DNA of 64,000 bases from Dolomitihabitans soli (GTDB taxonomy: Bacteria > Actinomycetota > Actinomycetes > Streptosporangiales > Streptosporangiaceae), in the NCBI RefSeq assembly GCF_022213955.1, contig NZ_JAKNTW010000038.1, positions 38,817 through 102,816 of the forward strand, in the 5' to 3' direction. Position numbers and translations under genes: made by a program. The notes under the pieces were generated by a model. The model had not been told where the DNA came from, ran no database searches, and saw only the letters and a program-made list of their open reading frames with translations. Within the stretch, counting starts at the first letter, position 1. Each line of letters begins with the position of its first letter. Below are positions 18,335-26,430 of this stretch, one piece after another.

Positions 18335-18693
18335 ATATCGTGACGGGTGGCGTCCGGCTGGTGTGGGGAGTTCTCTGTTTTGGCCCGCTGGTATCCGTAG
18401 TCCAGGTACCGCTGCCACCACTCGCCGGCGTCACCGTCCGGCGAGATCCTGTCCAGGGCCACCATGCCCGCCATGATGGCCGCGCACAGCTCGTCCCGGA
18501 CCTGGGGCAGCGTCGCCGTGGCGGTCCCGTCGGTGCCCCAGCCCTTCAGCCGCCGGTACAGCTCAGCGGCCTCGTTGGCTTCCTCGGTGACCTTGGCCAC
18601 CAGTAGAAGTTCCAGGGCCGGGCCGGGGGCGCCGCTGCGCCGCTCGTCCCTGCCGCGTAGTTCCCTGACCTTCGTCCACAGCATGTCGTCCAT
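18331..18693 (-). CDS. MazG-like nucleotide pyrophosphohydrolase-fold protein
   Basis: A 120-residue protein. ATG 18691-18693 is preferred (GGAG about nine bases upstream), giving MDDMLWTKVRELRG as N-terminus; an upstream extension looks non-coding. The helical core has LLVAKVTEEANEAAELY (EExxE metal site) and RDELCAAIMAGMVAL, corresponding to the ExxD-type second half, as in all-alpha NTP pyrophosphohydrolases of the MazG-like group. MazG proteins hydrolyse non-canonical or excess NTPs; the substrate of this short actinobacterial type is unknown. It overlaps the next small gene by four bases and lies upstream of the pentapeptide protein. Confidence 0.7.
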   Translation of the reverse strand: MDDMLWTKVRELRGRDERRSGAPGPALELLLVAKVTEEANEAAELYRRLKGWGTDGTATATLPQVRDELCAAIMAGMVALDRISPDGDAGEWWQRYLDYGYQRAKTENSPHQPDATRHDM

Positions 18694-18752
18694 GCCGACT
18701 CTCCGATCTGTGAGGAATACCCAACGAGACCGCTGGGAGCTTTGATCACTTG

Positions 18753-20081
18753 CTAGCGCCGGGGTGGGCGGCCGAGCTGCCACACCTCCCACCCGGCGGC
18801 GACCCACGCGTCCGACTCGACGGCGTTGCGCACATCCACCAGCACCCTGCTGGCCACCAGATCGGCGGCCGCGATGGGGAGCTTGGGGTCAGAGGTGAAC
18901 TCCGGCCACTCCGTGGCCAGCACGACCAGATCCGCACCCGTGACGGCCTGCTCGACAGTCTCGGCGTATGCCAACTCAGGGTGCAGCATGCGGGCGGCGG
19001 CGAGCGCTTCGGGATCGTAGATGACCGGCCGCGCGCCGCGCTCCACCAGTAGCCCCGCCAGACGCAGGGCGGGAGAGTCACGCACGTCGCTGGTCCCGGC
19101 CTTGAAGGCGGCGCCGAGGAGCGCGATGGTGCGACCGCTGATCGGGCTGCCGTGCGCCTTTTCGATCAGCGTGACCGCCGCCGGGGCACGGCCGGCGTTG
19201 ACCGCCTCGACGGCCGACAGCAGCTGGTGCGCTTCCTGCGCGCCCAACTCGCCGACGCGGTGCGTGAACGCGGCCACGTCCTTGGGCAGGCACCCACCGC
19301 CGTAGCCGATGCCCGGCCGCATCCCGCCGTGCCCGATCCGCGGGTCGATGCCGATGCCGTACGCCACGGCGTTCACATCGGCGCCGGCGATGTCGCACAC
19401 CTGGGCCATCGCGTTGATGAACGAAATCTTGGTGGTGAGGAACGCGTTCGCGGCCGACTTCAGAACCTCTGCCGTGGGCGGGTCCGTGACGATCAACGCC
19501 ACGTCCCCGCGGGCGAGGATCGGCGCGTACACCTCTTCAATCGCGGCGCGAGCCTGGGGGGACGTCAGGCCGGCCACGATCCGGTCGGGGAACAGCGAGT
19601 CCTGCACGGCGTGGCCCTCACGCAGGAACTCCGGGTTCCACACCAGGTCCACACCCGGGACCTGCGCGTCGGTGTCGATGATCTCCTGGAGACGTGCGAC
19701 GGTGCCGACCGTGACCGTGCTCTTCCCGACGATTGTGGCGGGCCTGGACAGCAGCGGGACGAGCGACCGTACGGCGCCGATCACCTGGGCCACGTCGTAG
19801 CCGTTGCCGTCCTTACGTAGTGGCGTACCAACCGACACGAAGTGCAGGTCGGCGAAGTCCGCAGCCTCCCGCATGTCGGTGGTGAAGCGGAGCCGCCCGG
19901 AACCGGTGTGCTTGACCAGCAGTTCCTCGAAGCTGGCTTCGTAGAAGGGCGGCTTTCCCGCCCCCAGAGCCCGGCACTTCTCGGCATCCAGCTCGACGCC
20001 GATCACCTCGTGGCCGAGTTCGGCCATCGCCGCGGCGTGGGGGGCGCCGAGGTGGCCGCAACCGATCACGGAAACACGCAT
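18753..20081 (-). CDS. UDP-glucose 6-dehydrogenase family protein
   Basis: A 442-residue nucleotide-sugar dehydrogenase. The ATG at 20079-20081 has AGGA seven bases upstream and puts the Rossmann motif VIGCGHLGAP at the N-terminus. The catalytic residues are visible: NPEFLREG with Glu151, Lys208 in VLKSAANAF, and the nucleophile Cys264 in GYGGGCLPKD. The family oxidises UDP-glucose (or a related UDP/GDP-sugar) to the uronic acid with two NAD+, for polysaccharide or glycosylated metabolite synthesis. No glycosyltransferase is adjacent. The FKAGTSDVRDSPA motif of the C-terminal domain is complete, so the enzyme should be active. Confidence 0.92.
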   Translation of the reverse strand: MRVSVIGCGHLGAPHAAAMAELGHEVIGVELDAEKCRALGAGKPPFYEASFEELLVKHTGSGRLRFTTDMREAADFADLHFVSVGTPLRKDGNGYDVAQVIGAVRSLVPLLSRPATIVGKSTVTVGTVARLQEIIDTDAQVPGVDLVWNPEFLREGHAVQDSLFPDRIVAGLTSPQARAAIEEVYAPILARGDVALIVTDPPTAEVLKSAANAFLTTKISFINAMAQVCDIAGADVNAVAYGIGIDPRIGHGGMRPGIGYGGGCLPKDVAAFTHRVGELGAQEAHQLLSAVEAVNAGRAPAAVTLIEKAHGSPISGRTIALLGAAFKAGTSDVRDSPALRLAGLLVERGARPVIYDPEALAAARMLHPELAYAETVEQAVTGADLVVLATEWPEFTSDPKLPIAAADLVASRVLVDVRNAVESDAWVAAGWEVWQLGRPPRR

Positions 20082-20181
20082 CGTAGATCCTGTTCGTTGT
20101 GGTTTCTGGGACGCACAGAGGCGTGCGCCCCAGAAAGCTACCGCGCCCCGGGGGTGGTTCCCCGGCATGCTGGAAAACCGA

Positions 20182-20693
20182 TCAGACCTGGAGCCGCAGA
20201 AGGCCGCACAGCCGCTCCAGCGCGGGGATGGCGGCCTGCCGGACCACGGTGTCGCCGTTGCGAGCACCCTCGATCGGGTATGCCTTGAAGACGCCGTTCT
20301 CCCACAGCCCTTCCGGGTCCACGAAGAAGACCTTCATCCCTTGCGCTCTGGCCCTGGCCTGGACCTCGCGCCGGTCCGCATGCAGCCCGATCACCAGCAA
20401 CGCCTTCGCTTCTGGCAGCAGCGGCATCCCGAACCGGTCCCGTCCGGGCATGCCCGCCTTGACCCACCCGTGTAGGCGGCCTGGACCTCGTCCCACAGAT
20501 TCCGGTGGCCGCCCTGAACCACCTCGCAATGTGCGGCGCCGTCCGTGGACTCGCAGACCGCCCACGACGTCTCGGCGAGGTCCTGGAGCCGCATCGTGCG
20601 ACGCCATCCGCCGTCGTCGCGGTCGGTGGTGCTGCTGGTGATGACGTCGCGTTTCCATCGGTCCAGTCCCCGCATGTGGCGAACGCGTTGCAC
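20182..20693 (-). pseudogene. Frameshifted gene of unknown function
   Basis: Two reading frames on the minus strand each look coding in only one part. From 20693 to about 20470 one frame gives a folded-looking sequence (LAETSWAVCESTDG...NLWDEVQAAYT). From about 20475 to 20182 the next frame continues WVKAGMPGRDRFGMPLLPEA and ends KAYPIEGARNG...GLLRLQV. Joining them across the G-rich run near 20463-20472 (a loss of one base) restores a continuous protein; the LWDEVQAAY-WVKAG junction reads like the LWDEVEAAYRWWVDAG segment common in actinobacterial hypothetical proteins. It may be a pseudogene or a sequencing error. The function of the rest is unrecognised. Confidence 0.5.
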
Positions 20694-20838
20694 GGGTTCG
20701 TCCTACGTTCGGTCCGTGCCCTCCTGGGGGTGCGGATATGCCCTCCTACCTGCCGTCCAGCGCGGTATTCGGCCCGCTGGGCCACCGCTCGTGCGCCAGT
20801 GAGGCGTTGGTTAGGCAGGATGTGGTTAGCCATATTCG

Positions 20839-20848
20839 CGATATATCG
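20839..20848. promoter_or_regulatory. AT-rich palindrome upstream of the MBL hydrolase gene
   Basis: CGATATATCG is a perfect 10-bp palindrome 15 bases before the ATG at 20864, in an AT-rich patch (CATATTCGCGATATATCGACATC). It is a plausible operator or -10 element; no matching regulator is adjacent. Confidence 0.35.
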
Positions 20849-20863
20849 ACATCAGGGGGCCTA

Positions 20864-21982
20864 ATGGCGAGAAAAGGGTCGTACGCGCTCCTGGCGGGGG
20901 CCGCGGTCGCCGCCGCGGCGGCCGGGGCGTGGGTGGCACGGGACATCAGGGCCTCGCTCGGCGCGGCGCCCTCGGGTGAGCGGGCGTTACGGGTCCGGCG
21001 GTCGCCCCAGTTCGGCGGGACCGCTTTCCGCAACACGGTGCCGGCCGACGTGGTGCCGCCGGGAACGCGGGCGAAGGTCCTGCGGGAACTGCTCTTCGGC
21101 AAGCAGACGCGCAAGCCCGCCGTACCCGTGCCGGTCGTGACCCCGCGCTCCGGCGGCCCGGCGGCGGAGGGACTTCAGGTCACCTGGTTCGGGCACGCGA
21201 CCGCACTGGTGGAGATCGAGGGACGCCGGGTGCTGTTCGACCCGGTGTGGAGCGACCGTTGCTCGCCCGTCCCGCTGGTCGGGCCGCGCCGGCTGCATCC
21301 GATGCCGCTGCCGATGGACCGGCTCCCGCACCTCGACGCGGTGGTGATCTCCCATGACCACTACGACCACCTCGACATGGCCACGATCCGGGAGCTCACC
21401 CGCACCCGGGCGGTGCCGTTCCTGGTGCCGCTGGGCATCGGCGCCCACCTGGAGAAGTGGGGCGTGCCGTCCGCGCGGATCGTCGAGCTCGACTGGGAGG
21501 AGGAGGCCGTCATCGCGGGCCTGCGGTTCGTCGCGACGGCCGCGCGGCACTTCTCCGGACGTTCCCTGGCGCGCAACCCGACCCTGTGGAGCTCCTGGGT
21601 CGTCGCCGGACAGCGGCGGCGGGTGTTCTACACGGGTGACTCCGGCTACTTCGACGGCTACGCGGCGATCGGCGCCGCGCACGGGCCCTTCGACCTGACG
21701 TTGATCCAGATCGGTGCGTACAGCCCCGCCTGGCCCGACATCCACATGAGCCCGGAGGACGCCGTCACCGCCCACCTCGACCTGCGCGGCGGGGTGTTCC
21801 TGCCGGTGCACTGGGGCACCTTCTCGCTCTCCTACCACTCCTGGCGGGACCCGGTCGACCGGCTGTGGCGCGAGTCGAAGGACCGGGGCGTACGGCTGGC
21901 CGTACCCAGGCCGGGGGAGCGGATCGACGTGGACGACCCGCCTCCGGTCGACGGCTGGTGGCAGACCCTGGCCCCCGCCTGA
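20864..21982 (+). CDS. Metallo-beta-lactamase fold hydrolase (NAPE-PLD/UlaG-like)
   Basis: A 372-residue protein. The ATG at 20864 follows AGGGGG and places a hydrophobic Ala-rich helix (residues 7-25) at the N-terminus, a signal anchor. The catalytic domain begins VTWFGHATALVEIEG and carries the metal motif SHDHYDHLD (His164, His166, Asp168, His169), then ARHFSGR, the GDSGY motif and LPVHWGTFSLSYHSW. This is the arrangement of bacterial N-acyl-phosphatidylethanolamine phospholipase D-like and L-ascorbate-6-phosphate lactonase-like enzymes. The substrate is unknown; a membrane-bound phosphodiester or lactone is possible. A strong hairpin terminator follows the stop. Confidence 0.87.
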   Translation: MARKGSYALLAGAAVAAAAAGAWVARDIRASLGAAPSGERALRVRRSPQFGGTAFRNTVPADVVPPGTRAKVLRELLFGKQTRKPAVPVPVVTPRSGGPAAEGLQVTWFGHATALVEIEGRRVLFDPVWSDRCSPVPLVGPRRLHPMPLPMDRLPHLDAVVISHDHYDHLDMATIRELTRTRAVPFLVPLGIGAHLEKWGVPSARIVELDWEEEAVIAGLRFVATAARHFSGRSLARNPTLWSSWVVAGQRRRVFYTGDSGYFDGYAAIGAAHGPFDLTLIQIGAYSPAWPDIHMSPEDAVTAHLDLRGGVFLPVHWGTFSLSYHSWRDPVDRLWRESKDRGVRLAVPRPGERIDVDDPPPVDGWWQTLAPA

Positions 21983-21988
21983 GCCCCA

Positions 21989-22030
21989 CCTGTGCCGGTC
22001 GGCCGCCGTCGGGCCGCCGACCGGCACAGG
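21989..22030. terminator. Bidirectional hairpin terminator
   Basis: CCTGTGCCGGTCGGC (21989-22003) pairs perfectly with GCCGACCGGCACAGG (22016-22030), a 15-bp stem with a 12-base loop. It lies six bases after the MBL gene and 17 before the end of the convergent four-repeat protein, so it can serve both. Confidence 0.85.
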
Positions 22031-22046
22031 CGCCTGGTGACCGGGG

Positions 22047-22946
22047 TCAGCCGGGCGGGGTCTGGCCGTTCTTCGCGACCGGGACGGCGAGCTGGTTCGC
22101 TCCGGTGAGCGTCACGGTCTCGGCCGGAAGATTCCCGAGCACCGGGTTGAGGTGCCTCAGGGAGAGGGTCACGGGTGTGATGGCCGGCGCGACGATGTCG
22201 TACTTCTCAAGGTCTATCCACCGCACGATGTTCAGCACGTCGGCCGGAATGACGTCGCCGGCCTTCTGCACGGGCACGCAGAGCTGGCGGGAGAAGGTGA
22301 CCTGCGCGGACTGTGTGGGGATCTTCCCGACCAGGACCGGGTTGAGCTGCCTGAGGCTCAGCTGCCGGTTCATCGAGGTGTTCGGGGTGATCCCGTAGCA
22401 CTTGAGGTCGATGTGCGAGACGAGCGACAGCACCTCCGTGGGCGGGATCACGTTGTTCTTCGCGACCGGGACGCACAGGTGCTGCGGCACGTTCACGGCG
22501 ACCTGCTTGCGCGGCAGGTCCTGGAGCACCGGGTTGAGGTGGTTGAGCACGAGCGACGTGTTCGCCGAGGTCCCGGTGATCCGGTAGCACGACAGGTCGA
22601 CGTACTTGATGAAGTCGAGGGCCGGCGTCGGCGGCTGCACGTTGTTCTTCGCGACCGGGACGCACAACTGCTCCCGGGGGCCGAGGTTGACCTGCTCGAC
22701 GGGCAGGTTGGCGAGCACCGGGTTGAGGTGCCGCAGCGTGAGCGTGGTGGCCGGCGGCTGGTACGTGTTGGTCTTGAAGCACTCCAGGTCGAGGTTCGAC
22801 ACGAACGCCTTCGGCGTCGGCAGCGCCAGCGCGGTGGCGGGCGGCGCGACGAGGAACGCCACGGCGACCATCCCGAGAACAGCCGATAACAGACGCCGGA
22901 CCATCGGCTTCGTACCCCTGCGATCCCCGTTGACGGAACTGTTCAT
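22047..22946 (-). CDS. Secreted protein with four repeats (CY/F...LCVPVAKN type)
   Basis: A 299-residue secreted protein. The ATG at 22944-22946 has AGGAGG five bases upstream; the signal peptide runs to about residue 40 (VLGMVAVAFLVAPPATALA). The mature part is four tandem repeats of 60-65 residues. Each has a short beta segment (YVDLSCYRI), a repeated LxLRHLNPVL, and the close QLCVPVAKN. Repeats 1-3 keep one Cys near the start and one in LCVPV, which could pair across the repeat; repeat 4 reads EKYDIV and LAVPV, so both are lost. The LCVPV-KN ending resembles extracellular repeats catalogued as DUF7450, which I cannot confirm. It may be a surface or matrix protein. Confidence 0.75.
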   Translation of the reverse strand: MNSSVNGDRRGTKPMVRRLLSAVLGMVAVAFLVAPPATALALPTPKAFVSNLDLECFKTNTYQPPATTLTLRHLNPVLANLPVEQVNLGPREQLCVPVAKNNVQPPTPALDFIKYVDLSCYRITGTSANTSLVLNHLNPVLQDLPRKQVAVNVPQHLCVPVAKNNVIPPTEVLSLVSHIDLKCYGITPNTSMNRQLSLRQLNPVLVGKIPTQSAQVTFSRQLCVPVQKAGDVIPADVLNIVRWIDLEKYDIVAPAITPVTLSLRHLNPVLGNLPAETVTLTGANQLAVPVAKNGQTPPG

Positions 22947-23040
22947 TGCTCCTCCTTTGGGCTGGATCGTGCCTGACGCCCCTGACTCTCTGCCGATGTT
23001 CGCGGCCTGACAAGATGACTGTCCGTTCCTGGCCACTCAC

Positions 23041-23072
23041 GGCGAAGGCCGGCGGTTTCGCCGGCCTTCGCC
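23041..23072. terminator. Hairpin terminator with four-base loop
   Basis: GGCGAAGGCCGGCG (23041-23054) and CGCCGGCCTTCGCC (23059-23072) form a perfect 14-bp stem around the loop GTTT. It separates the beta-lactamase gene (ending 23149, minus strand) from the four-repeat gene further along that strand. Confidence 0.88.
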
Positions 23073-23148
23073 CAGGTGACGAGGGGGGTTCGTGATTCTG
23101 GCCGGTGTCTTCGGGGCCGGTGTGGCCGCCCGGGTCACCGGTTCACGG

Positions 23149-24138
23149 TCAGTTCTTCGGCAGCCTGCCCAGGCCGCGGGCGAGAATGGTGGCGGTGTCG
23201 GCGATGACCTTGTCGTCGTAGACGCCGTCGGCGGCCCGGCGGTTGGTGTAGATCGACATGATGATCGGGGCGGCGGCCTTGTCGGGCCAGATGACGGCGA
23301 TGTCGTTGGCGACGCCGTACGCGCTGCCGGTGCCGGTCTTGTCGCCGATGGTCCAGGACTTGGGCAGGCCGGCGCGGATGCGCGCGTCGCCGGTCTCGCT
23401 CGCGCGCAGCCAGCCGTTCAGCGTCGCCCGGTCCTTCGGGTTCAGCGCGTCACCGGCCGTGACCTTGCTGAGGTCGCGGGCCATCGCCCTGGGAGTGGTG
23501 GTGTCCCGCCTCTCCTTGGGGGTCCAGTCGTTGAGCTCGGTCTCCCAGCGGTCCAGGCGGGAGATCGGGTCCTTCAGGGTGCGGAGGTACCGGGTCAGCC
23601 CCGCGGGGCCGCCGAGCTGCTTCAGCAGCATGTTGCCGGCGGTGTTGTCGCTGCGGGTGATGGCCGCCTTGCACAGCTGGGCGACGGTCAGCCCGTCCGC
23701 CACGTGGTTCTCGGTGATCGGGGAGCCCGGCTTCACCTCCGCGGCCGTCCAGCGGACGACTCGCTCCATCAGTCCCGGGTCGGAGGTGCGGGCCTTGTGC
23801 AGCACGGCGGCGGCGGCCATCGCCTTGAAGGTGGACAGCATCGGGAAGAGCTCGCCCGACCGGTAGGCCACCGTCTTCCCGGTGGCCAGGTCGATGGCGT
23901 ATCCGCCGATACGTCCCTTGTGGGATGCCTCCAGCGCGCGTAGCGCCCGCCGGGTGGCGGCCTCGCCGGTCGACGGCGCCCGCAGATCGCCGAGGACCGC
24001 CTGCCCGCGCACCGCTGCCGGCGGGGCCGAGGCCGAGGCGGTGCTCCCGCCGTAGACGGCGCCGCCCGCCAGAAGGGCGACCGTCAACGCGGTCGCCTTC
24101 AGCGCGGTCGGGAAGCGGCGGGGATTGCGGTGGGTCAT
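23149..24138 (-). CDS. Class A beta-lactamase
   Basis: A 329-residue secreted enzyme. ATG 24136-24138 has AAGGA seven bases upstream; the signal peptide covers roughly residues 1-37. All class A motifs are present in order: STFK (Ser102-Lys105, the acylated serine), SDN (163-165), ETELN (199-203, the general-base Glu and Asn) and KTGTG (267-271). These residues predict hydrolysis of beta-lactams at the cell surface. The adjacent serine-hydrolase lipoprotein on the same strand lacks the omega-loop Glu motif, so this gene is the likely functional lactamase of the pair. A palindrome-rich promoter lies upstream (24200-24233). No BlaI/BlaR gene is next to it. Confidence 0.94.
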   Translation of the reverse strand: MTHRNPRRFPTALKATALTVALLAGGAVYGGSTASASAPPAAVRGQAVLGDLRAPSTGEAATRRALRALEASHKGRIGGYAIDLATGKTVAYRSGELFPMLSTFKAMAAAAVLHKARTSDPGLMERVVRWTAAEVKPGSPITENHVADGLTVAQLCKAAITRSDNTAGNMLLKQLGGPAGLTRYLRTLKDPISRLDRWETELNDWTPKERRDTTTPRAMARDLSKVTAGDALNPKDRATLNGWLRASETGDARIRAGLPKSWTIGDKTGTGSAYGVANDIAVIWPDKAAAPIIMSIYTNRRAADGVYDDKVIADTATILARGLGRLPKN

Positions 24139-24199
24139 GCGACGTCCTTGCTCTCGTCCGTCAGAGGGCAGGAGCAAAGCAGAGCGGATCGATCGGTGT

Positions 24200-24233
24200 C
24201 CAATAAGGATATTGGGAAGAGATCGATATCGAT
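24200..24233. promoter_or_regulatory. Two palindromes in the beta-lactamase promoter region
   Basis: CCAATA-AGGA-TATTGG (24200-24215) is a perfect inverted repeat, and ATCGATATCGAT (24222-24233) is a perfect 12-bp palindrome. Both lie 60-95 bases upstream of the lactamase start in an AT-rich patch, so they may be operators. They do not match the TACA...TGTA pattern of BlaI/MecI sites. Confidence 0.45.
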
Positions 24234-24335
24234 TCACGTATGAACACAGTTCAGACACGCCGCCGACCGTGCCTCGACGTCCGGCCGGCGCGCCCCCGTC
24301 CGCCCGCCGCGAACGCCGGGGCGTCGGGGCGGGAT

Positions 24336-25379
24336 CTAGTTCGGGCGGCTGTACAGGTAGAGGCCCTTGGCCAGGGTGGTGGTGCGCTTCACCGATTCCT
24401 GCCAGCTCGCGCCGGCCGGGTGGGCGGTGAGCAGCACGATGATCAGCCGGTCGCCCGTGCCGACCAGCCCCGTCGTGTGGAGTACGGGACGGCCCAGGTC
24501 GGGCACCACCGGCAGGGCGGCTTGTTCGGGCACCGACGCGGCGGGGCGGGCGGCCCGCTCGGTCACCGAGGTGGTGGAGGCGGTCACCGAGGTGGTGGAG
24601 GCGGTCACCGAGGTGGTGGAGGCGCGGGCGCACGGGACGGGAGGCGTGGTGCCGAAGCCCGACCAGCCCTGCTTCACCGCCCACGGCCGGGGGACCGCGT
24701 CCGGGATGCCGAAGGACTGGTCGAACCCGTCGGTGCCGCACTTGGCCGCCTTGCGCAGGTGGCCGAGGATGAGACCGCTGACCTTGGGGTCGGCCCGGTC
24801 GAGCAGGTAGCGGTAGGTCCGGGTGATGTCGGAGGCGCTGATCGCGGTGTAACCCCAGAAGCCCGGCTTGTACTCGGGCGGCGGGGTGGTGTCGGCGAGC
24901 TGCAGCTTGCGGGCCATCCGCTGGATGATCTGCTTCTGGCCGCCGCGCTGCCACAGGGTGGTCGCCGCATTGTCGTCGCTGGCCCGCAGCATGACCTTGA
25001 GCAGGGCCTGGTCCTGCGGGGTCACCGACTTCCTCGACTCCAGGAAGTCGATCGCCATCAAGATCTTGACCACCGAGGCCGATCTGAACGGGCGGTGGGA
25101 GTTCCGATGCGAGGTGATCTTTCCGGTCTTGCGGTCGAAGACGACGTAACCGGCGGTGGTGCCCGGCGGCACCTTCGGCTGCTTCGGCCGCGCTGCTGTA
25201 CGGGTGGCCGATGTGGTGGCCGGGGTGGTGGCCGGGGTGGCGGCCGGGGTCGGGGTCGCCTCGGCGACCCGACCGCTCCCAGGCGCGGCCGCCGCCTCGG
25301 TCTCCGATGCCGCGGGCGCGCACGCCGCGACGAGAGGTACGGCTGCCACGGCGGCTACCAACGGTTTAAATCGCATCAT
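24336..25379 (-). CDS. Beta-lactamase-fold serine hydrolase lipoprotein
   Basis: A 347-residue lipoprotein (lipobox LVAAC, Cys20) with a Thr/Ala/Pro-rich stretch at residues 36-65. The domain keeps the penicilloyl-serine transferase motifs SVVK (102-105) and SDDN (134-137) and a KTG-like VKQG (Lys236), but no class A Glu-x-x-x-Asn omega loop is evident. It is more likely a penicillin-interactive or D,D-peptidase-like protein than a true lactamase. After the KQG strand, where the fold normally continues directly, it carries an insertion with three exact copies of STTSVTA encoded by a 21-bp repeat. It precedes the class A lactamase on the same strand with 197 bases between them. An inverted repeat lies just upstream of its start. 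Confidence 0.75.
   Translation of the reverse strand: MMRFKPLVAAVAAVPLVAACAPAASETEAAAAPGSGRVAEATPTPAATPATTPATTSATRTAARPKQPKVPPGTTAGYVVFDRKTGKITSHRNSHRPFRSASVVKILMAIDFLESRKSVTPQDQALLKVMLRASDDNAATTLWQRGGQKQIIQRMARKLQLADTTPPPEYKPGFWGYTAISASDITRTYRYLLDRADPKVSGLILGHLRKAAKCGTDGFDQSFGIPDAVPRPWAVKQGWSGFGTTPPVPCARASTTSVTASTTSVTASTTSVTERAARPAASVPEQAALPVVPDLGRPVLHTTGLVGTGDRLIIVLLTAHPAGASWQESVKRTTTLAKGLYLYSRPN
24561..24623. repeat. Coding minisatellite, three exact 21-bp units
   Basis: The unit GGTCACCGAGGTGGTGGAGGC occurs three times without a mismatch (24561-24581, 24582-24602, 24603-24623). On the minus strand it encodes the Ser/Thr-rich linker inserted in the serine-hydrolase lipoprotein. Copy number could vary between strains without breaking the frame. 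Confidence 0.9.
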
Positions 25380-25390
25380 TCGGAAATGAC

Positions 25391-25422
25391 TACCAGATCA
25401 CGTGATGCTTCGCGATCTGGTA
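25391..25422. promoter_or_regulatory. Inverted repeat upstream of the serine-hydrolase lipoprotein
   Basis: TACCAGATC (25391-25399) and GATCTGGTA (25414-25422) are perfect 9-bp inverted arms with a 14-base spacer. The element fills the 47-base gap between two minus-strand genes, so it could be an operator for the lipoprotein or a weak terminator of the nitroreductase-fold gene. Confidence 0.5.
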
Positions 25423-25426
25423 GATA

Positions 25427-25846
25427 TCAGGACTGGCGTTCCAGCACCACCACGGGGATCTCCCGGGCCGTCTTCCGCTGGTAGTCGTCATAGTCGGGCC
25501 AGACGGCGGTCATGGTCCGCCACATGTCGGCCTTCTCCTCCGGCGTCGCCGTACGGGCCCTCGCCGTGAACCTGTCGCCCTTGACCTGTACCTGCACCTC
25601 GGGGTCGGCCGTGAGGTTGAGGTACCACAGGGGTGGTGCGTCGTCGCCGCCCTTGGACGCGACGACCAGGTAGTCGTCGCCGTACTTCTGGTAGATGAGC
25701 GGGGAGTTGCGCCGTTTGCCGGTCTTGCGGCCGGTGGTGGTGAGGATCAGCGTGACGGTGCCGTTCCAGTCGTGGCCCTCCTCGCCGTCGGTCTCCTGGT
25801 ATCGCTTGACGTGCTCTTCCCCGAATAGCATGTGCGGTCCCGTCAT
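25427..25846 (-). CDS. F420-dependent nitroreductase-fold (DDN-type) protein
   Basis: A 139-residue protein, read from ATG 25844-25846; an ATG five codons later is also possible. The split-barrel fold is indicated by LILTTTGRKTGKRRNSPLIY, YLVVASKGGDDAPPLWYLNL, DPEVQVQVKGDRF and RTATPEEKADMW, the signature of deazaflavin (F420) dependent nitroreductase family proteins. Family members reduce quinones or nitro compounds with F420H2; many actinobacteria hold dozens of paralogues and substrates are mostly unknown. It lies 23 bases downstream of the acetyltransferase gene and is probably co-transcribed with it. Confidence 0.88.
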   Translation of the reverse strand: MTGPHMLFGEEHVKRYQETDGEEGHDWNGTVTLILTTTGRKTGKRRNSPLIYQKYGDDYLVVASKGGDDAPPLWYLNLTADPEVQVQVKGDRFTARARTATPEEKADMWRTMTAVWPDYDDYQRKTAREIPVVVLERQS

Positions 25847-25869
25847 GGTCGTGGTCGGTCGTGAGTCAC

Positions 25870-26430
25870 CTACCCCAGGGAACGGTGTCCCTCCCATTCG
25901 TCCTCCAGCGCGGAGTGCACGATGGAGTCGCGCCAGGCGCCCCTGGCCCGCACGTGGTGGCGGATCCTGCCCTCCTCCACCATGCCCGCGACCAGCATGG
26001 CGAGCTGGGCGGCGGTGTTGGCGGGAGACCGGGCGCCCCAGAGCCTGTGCAGTCCGAGCGAGGTGAAGCCCAGGTGGAGCATCAGCCGGACGAGGTCGGT
26101 GCCCATGCCCCGGCCCCAGTGGTCGGGCCGCAGGCCGAGGCCGATCTCCGCGCTGTGCGGATGGTCGATCTCGATGCTGATCCTGGCGACTCCGATCACC
26201 TCCCCGGTGTCCACCTCGGTGGCGGCGAGGACATAGAGCCGGCGGGGTTCCGTCTCCGCCGTCCGCAGCGCCTCGGCCACGATCTCGGCGACCTCTTCGT
26301 GGGTGCGTGGCTCGAAGGGCAGATGCTCGGTGGCGGCCGGGTCGCCGTAGACCGCGTGCAACGCGTCGACGTCGTCGGGGGCCACTTCGCGCAGCCCCAG
26401 CCGTTTTCCGGTGATCTCAACACCGCGCAT
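25870..26430 (-). CDS. GNAT family N-acetyltransferase (RimJ/RimL-like)
   Basis: A 186-residue acetyltransferase starting at ATG 26428-26430. N-terminal LGLREVAPDDVDALHAVYGD, the beta4 strand GVARISIEI, the acetyl-CoA pyrophosphate loop LRPDHWGRGMGTDLVRLML and the LGLHRLWGARSPANTAAQLAML helix match the RimJ/RimL-like branch. Such enzymes acetylate protein N-termini, small amines or antibiotics; the acceptor cannot be told. The last residues sit 23 bases before the nitroreductase-fold gene. Confidence 0.87.
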   Translation of the reverse strand: MRGVEITGKRLGLREVAPDDVDALHAVYGDPAATEHLPFEPRTHEEVAEIVAEALRTAETEPRRLYVLAATEVDTGEVIGVARISIEIDHPHSAEIGLGLRPDHWGRGMGTDLVRLMLHLGFTSLGLHRLWGARSPANTAAQLAMLVAGMVEEGRIRHHVRARGAWRDSIVHSALEDEWEGHRSLG

